From NCBI RefSeq assembly GCF_900094705.1, contig NZ_FMAR01000018.1, forward strand, positions 50,826 to 114,825: DNA of 64,000 nt. The letters run 5' to 3'. How positions within the stretch are numbered: position 1 is the first letter of the stretch; every line of letters begins with the position of its first letter. The translations under genes and the position numbers were made by a program. The stretch comes from Chitinophaga costaii (GTDB taxonomy: Bacteria; Bacteroidota; Bacteroidia; Chitinophagales; Chitinophagaceae). Below, piece after piece: positions 9,200 to 16,872 of this stretch. Under the pieces are notes generated by a model that searched no databases, had not been told where the DNA came from, and saw nothing but the letters and a program-made list of their open reading frames with translations.

Positions 9200-9261
9200 G
9201 TAGCATGCTACTTTCCTGTGGGATAGCGGTATCCTTCTGGATAGTAAGGAATTATACCGCT
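9200..9261. promoter_or_regulatory. Nested palindromes in the azoR/SDR divergent promoter region
   Basis: The 217-bp spacer holds GTAGCATGCTAC (9200-9211, perfect 12-mer). It also holds two overlapping palindromes, GGATA-GCGG-TATCC (9221-9234) and TATCC-TTCT-GGATA (9230-9243), and an 8-bp inverted repeat AGCGGTAT (9225-9232) / ATACCGCT (9254-9261). This density suggests one or more operators, for instance for an HxlR-, MarR- or TetR-type redox regulator, but no regulator gene is adjacent. Confidence 0.45.
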
Positions 9262-9376
9262 GTATACGAAGAGGGTTTATGTAGGTTCAGTCAGGTGGCT
9301 TTACCTGTTTTTACAAGGGTTATTCCTAAAAACCTCCGGCAGTTGATCCGGGAATCCCGGAAGGCTTTTATCTTTG

Positions 9377-10105
9377 ATGATGCAACGTAAAACCGTACTC
9401 CTGCTGGGGGCCAATTCCGATGTGGCCAAAGCATCCATCCTGCAATACATCCAATTAGGTTATCGCGTGATCGCTGCATCCCGCAGCACCGAAGCGCTAC
9501 GCCTGTTTGTAGCAAAGGAAATTTCCCAACCCGGCGAAGTGACCATCCTTCCTTTCGATGCCACCGATTTTCAAAGCCATGCCGGTTTTTATGCCCAACT
9601 GCCCGAAAAGCCACACGTCGTGGTATATGCGGCAGGGTATCTCCAACCCAATGAAGTTGCCTTACACGATTTTGATGGCAGCTTCCGCATGATGCAGGTA
9701 CACTATGCGGGCGCTGTATCCATCCTCAACATCATCGTTACCGATATGGGGAACGATCGCCTGGAGCGGATCATTGGCCTTTCCTCGCTGTCTGGTGTGC
9801 GGGGCAGGAAGAGCAATTTTATATACGGGAGTACTAAAGCGGCCTTCACCCAATACCTGGCCGGCCTGCGGCAATACCTCTTTGCCCGCCGGGTTACGGT
9901 GAATGTGATCGTGGCCGGTTATATCCGCAGTAAAATGACGGCAGGGCTATCACTGCCGGAGGCCCTGCTGCTGGAGCCCGCTTTCATTGCCCGCGCAGTG
10001 GTACAGGCAGGCAAAGCATTTACCATTGTGCCAGGTTTTAAGTGGAAGCTGATCTACCTGCTGCTGAAATGGATGCCGGAAAGATTAGTGGCCAAACTGC
10101 CCTGA
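9377..10105 (+). CDS. Short-chain dehydrogenase/reductase (SDR) family NAD(P)-dependent oxidoreductase
   Basis: A Rossmann-fold oxidoreductase of 242 aa. Seen: a cofactor-binding motif KTVLLLGANSDVAKA (variant of TGxxxGxG) at the N terminus; VVYAAGYLQ corresponding to the NNAG motif; a catalytic serine in IGLSSLSGV; and the YxxxK pair in FIYGSTKAAFTQYL. The GANSDVAKA form and PGFKWKLIYLLLKWMPERLVAKLP C terminus resemble SDRs of the decaprenyl-phospho-ribose 2'-epimerase reductase type, but the substrate is unknown. Two consecutive ATG codons (9377 and 9380) can both serve as start. The cupin gene follows 30 bp later and may be co-transcribed. Confidence 0.9.
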   Translation: MMQRKTVLLLGANSDVAKASILQYIQLGYRVIAASRSTEALRLFVAKEISQPGEVTILPFDATDFQSHAGFYAQLPEKPHVVVYAAGYLQPNEVALHDFDGSFRMMQVHYAGAVSILNIIVTDMGNDRLERIIGLSSLSGVRGRKSNFIYGSTKAAFTQYLAGLRQYLFARRVTVNVIVAGYIRSKMTAGLSLPEALLLEPAFIARAVVQAGKAFTIVPGFKWKLIYLLLKWMPERLVAKLP

Positions 10106-10135
10106 TATCACCACCATAGACATTATATTCATACC

Positions 10136-10513
10136 ATGATCAAAGCATTCCTTTTATATACCGGCCCGGATGGCCATTCGCATATAACACCTGGCCACCT
10201 TCGCACAGATATACGGGTAGGTACTACCACGGCTCATTTTAAAGAAACCCCGCCCCATGGCGCCTACGATTGGCATACCGCGCCTGCTACACAATACGTG
10301 ATCACGCTGGCCGGCGTGCTGGAATTTACGACCTCCGGTGGTGAAACCTGCATCATCCACCCGGGCGACATACTCGTGGCAACAGACACCACTGGCACAG
10401 GACACAAGTGGCGGCTCATTAACGACGAACCCTGGAAACGTGCCTATGTGGTTTTTCCGGAAGGAACAGATACCGGCTTTATACCGGATCAGAGCGGAGC
10501 GGCCATGTTATAA
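10136..10513 (+). CDS. Small cupin-domain protein
   Basis: A 125-aa single-domain cupin. The barrel motifs are visible as WHTAPATQYVITLAGVLEFTTSGG (motif 1 region) and IIHPGDILVATDTTGTGHKW (motif 2, with PGD and a late His). Cupins of this size are usually metal-dependent sugar or small-molecule enzymes or binding proteins. Metal ligands are incomplete compared with classical germin-type cupins, so catalysis is uncertain. It lies 30 bp after the SDR gene. Confidence 0.75.
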   Translation: MIKAFLLYTGPDGHSHITPGHLRTDIRVGTTTAHFKETPPHGAYDWHTAPATQYVITLAGVLEFTTSGGETCIIHPGDILVATDTTGTGHKWRLINDEPWKRAYVVFPEGTDTGFIPDQSGAAML

Positions 10514-10690
10514 GATAAGCCGCATCCCGCTGCAAGAAGTCATTGTGAAATGATAGCTATGGAAGCAATACGCAATATAAGACCTGTTTTTACAGGAGAA
10601 CTGCACACAATCGTTTGCGCATTTTGAGGTGAATAAAGAAAGGATCTGTTTTTTTTTGACTAACATTACAGGATCGCTTAATTCAACTGT

Positions 10691-12538
10691 ATGAAGAAAT
10701 TATTTTTTGCCGGTTTGCTGTGTGCAAGCCTTCATCCTGTATTTGCACAGCAACATCGTTTTGAGGTACGCGATGGTGCTTTTCAGTATGATGGGCAGCC
10801 CATCCAGATACATTCCGGTGAGATGCACTTTGCAAGGGTGCCACAGGAATATTGGCGACACCGGCTGAAGATGATGAAAGCCATGGGACTTAATACAGTG
10901 GCCACTTACGTGTTCTGGAACTACCAGGAAACAGCGCCGGGTGTATGGGATTGGAATACGGGCAATCATAATCTCCGCGCTTTTATTAAAACTGCCGGTG
11001 AGGAGGGGCTCTTGGTGATTTTGCGCCCCGGCCCATATGCTTGCGCTGAATGGGAGTTTGGCGGCTATCCCTGGTGGCTGCAAAAAGAAAAATCGCTGGA
11101 AATCCGCACAAATAATGCGCCTTTCCTCGATTCCTGCCGAAACTATATAAAAGAATTAATGAATCAGGTAAAAGACTTGCAGATTACGCAAGGTGGCCCG
11201 GTAATCATGATACAGGCAGAAAATGAATTTGGCTCGTACGTGGCCCAGCGAAAAGATATTTCGCTTACTACCCACAAGGCTTATTCCCTCGCTATCAAAG
11301 ACGCATTGGTGGCTGGTGGTGTCACGGTTCCGCTCTTTACTTCCGATGGCAGTTGGCTCTTTGAAGGCGGAACTATAGCCGGTACCTTGCCCACGGCAAA
11401 CGGGGAAGACAACGTAGACAACCTTAAAAAGGTGGTGAACCAATATCACCATGATGAAGGGCCTTACATGGTGGCTGAATACTATCCCGGCTGGTTGGAT
11501 CACTGGGCGGAACCTTTTCCGAAGGTGAGTACGGATGATGTGGTAAAACAAACGGGAAAATATATAAAAGAAGGTGTGTCGTTCAACTTTTACATGGTGC
11601 ATGGCGGTACGAACTTTGGCTTCACCAGCGGCGCTAACTATGATAATGATCACGACATACAGCCGGATATGACCAGCTACGACTACGATGCGCCCATTAG
11701 CGAAGCAGGAGTAGCCACGCCTAAATACAATGCGCTGCGCACGCTGTTTCAGGCTTATAGTAAAACGCCGCTGCCCCCCGTGCCCGCGCCGCTGCCCATT
11801 ATAACCATACCAGATATTCGTTTTGATAAGGCTGTGGATCTGTTCACATTTAAACAAAAGATAAAACCCGTGGTGGCCGATACACCCATGAGTTTTGAAG
11901 ACCTGAACCAGGGCCATGGCTATGTGTTATATAGCCGTAATTTTAAGCAGCCTATAGCTGGAAAACTTGTTATCAAAGGCCTGCGCGATTATGCATTGGT
12001 ATACGTGAACGGAAAGCTGGTGGGAGAATTGAACCGGTATTACAAGCAATACGATTGCGATATTGATATTCCTTTTAACGCTACGCTAGACATTTTGGTA
12101 GAGAACATGGGCCGTATTAATTATGGGGGAGATATTGTGCATAACACGAAAGGTATTATTAGCCCGGTACTGATAAACGGTAACGAAATTACGGGCCACT
12201 GGAATATGTATGGCCTGCCTATGGAGCAGCCACCAGTATTAACCGCGAACAACTATGTAAGTGGTCATCCCGTATTATACGGTGGTCATTTTTCATTGAA
12301 CAAAACAGGCGATACGTTTTTAGATATGAAAGCCTGGGGCAAAGGCATTGTGTTTGTAAACGGCCATAACCTGGGCCGCTATTGGAAAGTAGGGCCACAG
12401 CAAACTTTATACGTGCCGGGTTGTTGGTTGAAAAGGGGAGACAACGAAGTTGTAATATTTGAGCAAATTAATGCGGCGCAACAGGCGGTATTAAAAACCA
12501 CCAACCAGCCGGTACTGGACCAGTTGATCGCTAAATAA
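10691..12538 (+). CDS. Secreted beta-galactosidase, glycoside hydrolase family 35
   Basis: A 615-aa GH35 enzyme that would release terminal beta-galactose from oligosaccharides or glycans in the periplasm or outside the cell. A Sec signal peptide (about 1-19) precedes the (beta/alpha)8 barrel with the family opening FQYDGQPIQIHSGEMHFARVP and LRPGPYACAEWEFGG. The acid/base Glu is E179 in IQAENEFGSY and the nucleophile E263 in MVAEYYPGWLDHW; both are present. C-terminal beta-sandwich domains follow (GHGYVLYSRNF, WGKGIVFVNGHNLGRYW). It is a single gene on its strand; its promoter should lie in 10514-10690. Confidence 0.95.
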   Translation: MKKLFFAGLLCASLHPVFAQQHRFEVRDGAFQYDGQPIQIHSGEMHFARVPQEYWRHRLKMMKAMGLNTVATYVFWNYQETAPGVWDWNTGNHNLRAFIKTAGEEGLLVILRPGPYACAEWEFGGYPWWLQKEKSLEIRTNNAPFLDSCRNYIKELMNQVKDLQITQGGPVIMIQAENEFGSYVAQRKDISLTTHKAYSLAIKDALVAGGVTVPLFTSDGSWLFEGGTIAGTLPTANGEDNVDNLKKVVNQYHHDEGPYMVAEYYPGWLDHWAEPFPKVSTDDVVKQTGKYIKEGVSFNFYMVHGGTNFGFTSGANYDNDHDIQPDMTSYDYDAPISEAGVATPKYNALRTLFQAYSKTPLPPVPAPLPIITIPDIRFDKAVDLFTFKQKIKPVVADTPMSFEDLNQGHGYVLYSRNFKQPIAGKLVIKGLRDYALVYVNGKLVGELNRYYKQYDCDIDIPFNATLDILVENMGRINYGGDIVHNTKGIISPVLINGNEITGHWNMYGLPMEQPPVLTANNYVSGHPVLYGGHFSLNKTGDTFLDMKAWGKGIVFVNGHNLGRYWKVGPQQTLYVPGCWLKRGDNEVVIFEQINAAQQAVLKTTNQPVLDQLIAK

Positions 12539-12621
12539 TGTTAAATCTACCACCATTTTTCACTACAAAGCCGCAGGTGCCACATGGTCATAGCTGGATG
12601 ATTAAAAAATAAGATAGTGGA

Positions 12622-13512
12622 TCAATACGCCACCGCTACCTGACGCCGCAGGCGCAGGCCATCCAGCTCTATATTGTATTCAACATCGCTGATGCAGAGT
12701 TTTAGCCAGGTAAAATCGCCTTCCGGCAATCCCCAGGTTACTTCCAGCTCCGTGGGTACCCGGATGCCCGAAAATGTTTTGTAACTGCCCGGTATTACCC
12801 GCATGGTCCATTTTTCCAGCGTAGCCAGGCTGCCATGGGAATAATACCGTTCTGCTTCCAGGCGCTCCACATCGCCGAAGGCATCAAAATGAAATATCAC
12901 ACCATCTGTAATTCGCCCGTATGACATGGCTGCCCTTGCGGTAACAGTATCTATCTGTTCCCATTCAATATAATTCGATAAAGCGGCACTGGGAAACCAC
13001 ACAATTTCTGCCAGGAAACGGATCAGCGATCCCTGGTCTACTGGAAAGCCCTGGGAATGTGCCATTGGGAAAATTCCATCAAGTTTTATCTGGAGGTCGC
13101 CCCGGCTTTCAAAGTATAAATCCCTAGCCAATAGCGGTATGCCTGGTGCAGCCTGCACGGTGGCCGTCCAGAGAAAGCCGGGATTGGGGACGGTGTACCA
13201 CTGTTCCGCGTGAAAAGGCAGCCATTTTCCATTGGGCGTGGCACGCAGCATACCGCTTTGGTAAAGGTGTACCGTTTGTGCCAGATCATGCTCCAAGGCG
13301 CCGCTGTGCTGCAACCAGCGGGTCACAATAAGCGGGCAATGATGGGCTGCATGGTCTGCGGCAGTGCGCGCATAGGCCGGGGCCTGCGCCAGCAACCGGT
13401 TTTTTTCCCGCAGGGTGCGCTGAAAAAAACGCTGGTGAAAGTAGCGGCGCATAAAAGCGATCATACCCAACACCATGATGACAAAGGCAGAGATCTTAAC
13501 GGATAACCACAT
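12622..13512 (-). CDS. DUF6544-like membrane-anchored protein
   Basis: A 296-aa protein with one N-terminal transmembrane segment (SVKISAFVIMVLGMIAFM) and a soluble domain that matches my memory of the DUF6544 family (QSGMLRATPNGKWLPFHAEQWY, PGFLWTATVQAAPGIPLLARD, FLAEIVWFPSAAL, GIRVPTELEVTWGLPEGDF). The fold is probably a lipid- or ligand-binding beta barrel; the function is unknown. The upstream region carries three FNR-like operators at 22-bp spacing, which ties the gene to the stress island on its right. Confidence 0.75.
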   Translation of the reverse strand: MWLSVKISAFVIMVLGMIAFMRRYFHQRFFQRTLREKNRLLAQAPAYARTAADHAAHHCPLIVTRWLQHSGALEHDLAQTVHLYQSGMLRATPNGKWLPFHAEQWYTVPNPGFLWTATVQAAPGIPLLARDLYFESRGDLQIKLDGIFPMAHSQGFPVDQGSLIRFLAEIVWFPSAALSNYIEWEQIDTVTARAAMSYGRITDGVIFHFDAFGDVERLEAERYYSHGSLATLEKWTMRVIPGSYKTFSGIRVPTELEVTWGLPEGDFTWLKLCISDVEYNIELDGLRLRRQVAVAY

Positions 13513-13572
13513 AGCAAATTAATTAGCAAGTGAAGAAACAACCTGCCCAATGGAGGGCTTACGAATGAAGGC

Positions 13573-13660
13573 TCAAATTAGGCAGGAATAGGAGGTTGGC
13601 CTATGATGTGAATGAGTAGGCCCGGTAATCCCCCTCATCTGTATCCCTGATCGTGATCAC
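13573..13660 (-). promoter_or_regulatory. Promoter of the DUF6544 gene with three phased FNR-like operators
   Basis: A -7-like box TAATTTG (minus strand, first base 13580) is preceded by three 14-bp sites. ATGAT-N4-ATGAG (13603-13616) is centred 29.5 bp from the box, GTAAT-N4-CTCAT (13625-13638) 51.5 bp away, and CTGAT-N4-ATCAC (13647-13660) 73.5 bp away. Each step is 22 bp, two helical turns. The box is one base shorter than the TAnnTTTG consensus. The same geometry recurs at seven other promoters in the island. Confidence 0.5.
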
Positions 13661-13689
13661 CCAAAAAAGCGCCAGTTTTTCCGGGCACG

Positions 13690-13714
13690 AAAAAGGCCCG
13701 GATCAGTCCGGGCC
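13690..13714 (-). terminator. Intrinsic terminator of the 83-residue protein gene
   Basis: Arms GGCCCGGA (13695-13702) and TCCGGGCC (13707-13714) with a four-base loop, followed on the minus strand by TTTTT. It lies 36 bp after the stop codon at 13750. Confidence 0.85.
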
Positions 13715-13749
13715 ATGGCAGCTATTACATAAATTAAGGCAATGTCCAT

Positions 13750-14001
13750 TCAAACATTACAGGTGGATGCGCTGTGCTGCCGCTGTATTTCATGGCCGAT
13801 GCGGTACAATAATTCCGGGTCAAAATCCCGGGTATGACACATAGGTATCAGTTCGTCGTGGGGTGTCCGCACGTAATACACCTCCGCGCCATCCACCAGG
13901 GCGCAAATCCGGCAAAGCAACCCGCTTTCCACTATTTTCACAGGCACGTTTATTGGCTGCCCCCCGTAGTTTACCATAATGGAATATTCTTCGACTTTCA
14001 T
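13750..14001 (-). CDS. Small hypothetical protein (83 aa)
   Basis: Not recognised. The protein begins MKVEEYSIMVNYGGQPINV and has two Cys in GLLCRICALVDGAEVYYV and one in LIPMCHTRDFDPELLYRIG, giving a small mixed alpha/beta protein without signal peptide or membrane segment. It has its own terminator (13690-13714) and a promoter with two degenerate FNR-like sites (14041-14106), so it is a genuine monocistronic gene. Its location among stress genes suggests a role in the same response; no function can be assigned. Confidence 0.7.
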   Translation of the reverse strand: MKVEEYSIMVNYGGQPINVPVKIVESGLLCRICALVDGAEVYYVRTPHDELIPMCHTRDFDPELLYRIGHEIQRQHSASTCNV

Positions 14002-14040
14002 AAAATGGTTTTATAAGTGAGTGATCTTTATATCCTGCTG

Positions 14041-14106
14041 AAAAGTTAATATGCCTGGAGCCGGTGACCAATAACTACCCTCACAAAAGATACTGATCCC
14101 TGTAAG
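14041..14106 (-). promoter_or_regulatory. Candidate promoter of the 83-residue gene with two degenerate FNR-like sites
   Basis: Box TAACTTTT (minus strand, first base 14048; one mismatch to TAnnTTTG). Sites ATAAC-N4-CTCAC (14071-14084) and CTGAT-N4-GTAAG (14093-14106) are centred 29.5 and 51.5 bp upstream. This is the weakest member of the group: half-sites match 4/5 and 3/5. Confidence 0.35.
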
Positions 14107-14303
14107 CAGGCGGGTTTTCTAAATACTGATTAAAATCATTCACGGCGCTAAGCACTGTCAGTGTAGGGGTGAAGGTGTTAACGTAGCTTTCCACTATTCA
14201 ATACACGTACTATTTACTGCTATGGGTATCCATTACTCCCTAATGTATTATGCATCCCTAATAAAATACCATCCGGGCGGGCAAGCTCCGGGGACACAAC
14301 TAC

Positions 14304-14333
14304 AAAAAGGACGGCGTTATGCCGTCCCTTTTT
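14304..14333. terminator. Bidirectional intrinsic terminator
   Basis: Arms GGACGGC (14309-14315) and GCCGTCC (14321-14327) flanked by A5 on the left and T5 on the right, so it can work on either strand. It lies about 140 bp beyond the stop of the leftward 126-residue gene. Confidence 0.75.
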
Positions 14334-14476
14334 GTCTTCTGAAAATAATGTAAACAGGCAAATATTACTTTGACAATCACCGTTTTAGCTGACAGGGCAG
14401 TTAAGCCCATTACAAGAAGGGCCAGCACTCATGATGCCGACCCTCTTATGACTGGGGTGATAGGGATAGTGGACGC

Positions 14477-14857
14477 TTATAGTGGATGCGTTTCTTGCAG
14501 AAAGTGCTTAAACTCTTTTTCCAGCATTTGTATTTCGCAGCAAATCATATCGTACCGGGTTTTAATGCTGTAAGCCAGCCCCTGCGGCTCGTTGTTCAGG
14601 TGCTGGGTCATGTGCAGGGGATATAGGGAGGGCGTTTCAAATAGTGTCATATCTATCTTTAACAAACCAATTTTCTCGTCTAACTGAAGGAAGCGGTTTT
14701 GAAAATATTCAAAGTAATCCAACTGTTCTTTATGCGTGTCCGACATTAAAGTTTCGGCCAGGGTATGTTTAAAATAAATGTTCTTTGCTTCAAGACCTGC
14801 AATTTCATTTGCGCCAACCAGGTGCGCGAATGCCGCACTTTTACTCATTTGCTTCAT
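14477..14857 (-). CDS. Hypothetical protein (126 aa), divergent from the histidine kinase
   Basis: Not recognised. A soluble, mostly helical protein (AAFAHLVGANEIAGLEAKNIYF, EQLDYFEYFQNRFLQLDEKIGLL, CEIQMLEKEFKHFLQE); the long amphipathic helices suggest a helical bundle. The start at 14857 (MKQMSKS) or the next Met at 14848 are both possible. It is transcribed divergently from the sensor kinase, and both promoters share two FNR-like operators. An exact TAATTTTG box lies at 15004-15011, giving a roughly 140-base leader. It is probably an effector of the same stress response. Confidence 0.7.
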   Translation of the reverse strand: MKQMSKSAAFAHLVGANEIAGLEAKNIYFKHTLAETLMSDTHKEQLDYFEYFQNRFLQLDEKIGLLKIDMTLFETPSLYPLHMTQHLNNEPQGLAYSIKTRYDMICCEIQMLEKEFKHFLQETHPL

Positions 14858-15210
14858 GGTCGTACATTTTAAGAATGATACCTGCTATTTTCCTGGCTTA
14901 TAAGAACCCGGTCAAGTGGTGGACTGACAAGTATCAATAACTGTTTCTCCCGATGATATATCTGCTACCGGATGGCATAGTACCCGGTCTTTTTTAGGAT
15001 AAACAAAATTACAAGCAGTGTTGGTTCCGGGCGATGACCAATATCATTCATAAGCCTGATGCCGGTCAATGCGCCCGGCCATATGCCCTGGTATTTTTGG
15101 GAAAATGTGGACATGTTAGTATAGGACATGTCAATAGGATGTTATAGCTTTATAGGTCGGTGAAGTACCTCCAAGATTGGTTAACCGTTCTTTACTGCAT
15201 CTAAAAGCTT
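14858..15210. other. Divergent promoter region and leaders between the 126-residue gene and the kinase
   Basis: 353 bp without a gene. It contains the bidirectional promoter at 15004-15099 and, in the kinase leader, two direct copies of GGACATGT (15109-15116 and 15124-15131; 15-bp period). Leaders of about 100-140 bases are implied on both sides. No riboswitch fold is recognised. Confidence 0.6.
15004..15099. promoter_or_regulatory. Symmetric bidirectional promoter with two FNR-like operators
   Basis: Operators ATGAC-CAAT-ATCAT (15034-15047, centre 15040.5) and CTGAT-GCCG-GTCAA (15056-15069, centre 15062.5) are 22 bp apart. Leftward box TAATTTTG has its first base at 15011; rightward box TATTTTTG starts at 15092; both fit TAnnTTTG exactly. 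The operators are 29.5 and 51.5 bp from each box, in perfect mirror symmetry. With a start site about 12 bases after the box's first base, they would sit near -41.5 and -63.5, the classical CRP/FNR activator positions. Confidence 0.7.
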
Positions 15211-16866
15211 ATGGGAGATTCGAGTCAGCACCATAAATCTAATTTTGACGTGTTATTTAACCACGCAACAATTGGTATTATTGTTACCAATGACCAAGGT
15301 CAAATCATGGTAGCCAATCCATTCCTACTCAATCAGTTTGGGTATACTGATAAGGAAGTGGTAGGACAGAAGGTGGAGAAACTGATTCCCGCCCGCTTTC
15401 ATGAACGTCATGTGGGGCATCGCGACAAGTTTCAGCAACACCCCCGGAGCCGGCCAATGGGCGCCAGCATGGAGCTTTTTGCCGTGCGTAACGATGGGTC
15501 GGAATTTCCAGTGGAGGTGAGCCTGGGCGCTTATGGTACCGAAGAAGGTCATTTCGTGATCGCTTTCGTGAGCGACATATCCTATCGCAAACAGTCGGAG
15601 GCCGCCCTGAAGCAACTCAATGCCGACCTGGAAAGAAAAGTGGAAGAACGCACCCAGTCGCTCACCGAAACGGTAGCCAAGTTAGGTGAGCAAATGCAGG
15701 AGGTACAAACTAAAGACACTGAATTACAGCGGGTAAACGGTTACCTGGAAAGCATCTGGAACCATGCCGAGGCTATAATAGTGTCTACTGATAAGAAAGG
15801 ACTGATCAAATTATTTAACCCAGCCGCCGAGCGGCTGCTCGGCTACACGGCGGCAGAAACCATCGACCACTTAACACCCCTCGTATTTCATGATCCGGCA
15901 GAAATTGCTGCCCGCAATGACCAGTTTTCCAAAGAACTGGGCCAGCCTATTCTGGAAGGGATGGAAACCGTTACTATCAAAGCAATCTATAATCTGCCCA
16001 ATGAATATGAATGGCTGTATTATCGTAAAAACGGCACTACCTTGTCTGTGTCGGTCAATGTATCTGCCCTGCGCGATGCGGAGGGTAACATTACCGGTTA
16101 CCTCTGCATAGGCTCCGACATTTCGGAACGCAAACGCGCCGAAAACGACCTGCGCGTGGCCCTGGAGAAAGAAAAGGAACTTAATGAGCTAAAATCCCGC
16201 TTTGTATCTATCGCCTCCCACGAGTTCCGCACCCCACTAAGTACCGTACTTTCTTCCGCCTACCTCATTTCCAAATACGAAAAACAGGAAGAGCAGCCGC
16301 AGCGCCAAAAGCACCTGCAACGTATTATTTCTTCTGTAAACATGCTTACTGATATCCTCAATGATTTCCTCTCGGTAGGTAAAATTGAAGAAGGGAAAAT
16401 ACAGGTGCGTATTTCCCGCTTTAATGTGAATGCGCATATCAGTAATGTGATTTCGGAAATGCATGGCCTGCAGAAAAAAAAGCAAACCATCAATTATAAC
16501 CATGAAGGAGAAACGATGCTGGTGCTGGATCCTGCACTACTCACCCACATCGTCATGAACCTGGTGTCTAATGCTATCAAGTTTTCACCGGAAGGTGCGG
16601 AGATCACCGTGCATACCACGGTAACACCTGCATATTTTACCCTGCTGGTAAAAGACCACGGCATTGGCATTGCTAAAGAAGACCAACAACACCTGTTCGA
16701 ACGTTTTTTCCGGGGCGGTAACGTGTCTAATATCCAGGGCACAGGGCTGGGACTCCATATTGTGGCCCGTTACGCCGAACTACTGCACGGGCAAGTAACC
16801 TGTATAAGCGAATTAGGAAGCGGTGCTGAGTTTACCATTCAGTTTCAAAATAACCATACCATTTAA
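15211..16866 (+). CDS. PAS-domain sensor histidine kinase
   Basis: A 551-aa soluble kinase with no predicted membrane segment. Domains: PAS 1 (about 12-125, LFNHATIGIIVTNDQGQIMV); a coiled coil (about 128-175, LKQLNADLERKVEERTQSL); PAS 2 (about 178-310, ending GYLCIGSDISERKRAE); HisKA with phospho-acceptor H337 in FVSIASHEFRTPLS; and HATPase with N box NLVSNAIKFSPEG, G1 DHGIGIAKED and G2 GTGLGLHIVARYAELLHG. Cytoplasmic PAS sensors of this kind often bind haem, flavin or other redox ligands; none can be assigned here. The response regulator follows 6 bp later, so the two are an operon and a cognate pair. Confidence 0.95.
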   Translation: MGDSSQHHKSNFDVLFNHATIGIIVTNDQGQIMVANPFLLNQFGYTDKEVVGQKVEKLIPARFHERHVGHRDKFQQHPRSRPMGASMELFAVRNDGSEFPVEVSLGAYGTEEGHFVIAFVSDISYRKQSEAALKQLNADLERKVEERTQSLTETVAKLGEQMQEVQTKDTELQRVNGYLESIWNHAEAIIVSTDKKGLIKLFNPAAERLLGYTAAETIDHLTPLVFHDPAEIAARNDQFSKELGQPILEGMETVTIKAIYNLPNEYEWLYYRKNGTTLSVSVNVSALRDAEGNITGYLCIGSDISERKRAENDLRVALEKEKELNELKSRFVSIASHEFRTPLSTVLSSAYLISKYEKQEEQPQRQKHLQRIISSVNMLTDILNDFLSVGKIEEGKIQVRISRFNVNAHISNVISEMHGLQKKKQTINYNHEGETMLVLDPALLTHIVMNLVSNAIKFSPEGAEITVHTTVTPAYFTLLVKDHGIGIAKEDQQHLFERFFRGGNVSNIQGTGLGLHIVARYAELLHGQVTCISELGSGAEFTIQFQNNHTI

Positions 16867-16872
16867 TTTTTT

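Larger units (their letters stand above)
14002..14476. other. 475-bp intergenic region
   Basis: Holds the promoter region of the 83-residue gene (14041-14106), a bidirectional terminator hairpin (14304-14333) and, just before the 126-residue gene's stop, a weak GGGCCAGCA...GATGCCGACCC stem. No coding sequence or RNA gene is recognised in the rest. Confidence 0.6.

Noticed and set aside
11156..11917. 253-codon minus-strand frame
   Set aside because: Lies inside the GH35 gene; low-complexity composition (many His, Tyr, Arg) typical of a shadow frame.
14064..14077. FNR-like site GTGACCAATAACTA upstream of the 83-residue gene
   Set aside because: It resembles the strong site at 15034, but it does not fit the 29.5/51.5-bp geometry relative to any -7-like box; the pair at 14071 and 14093 fits better.
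8434..14263. Shared 14-mer GCATCCCTAATAAA at 8434 and 14250
   Set aside because: In 64 kb, pairs of identical 14-mers are expected by chance, and the flanks are unrelated.
15145..15152. TAGCTTTA as -7 box of the sensor kinase
   Set aside because: TATTTTTG at 15092-15099 fits the consensus exactly and has the operator spacing shared by the other promoters.
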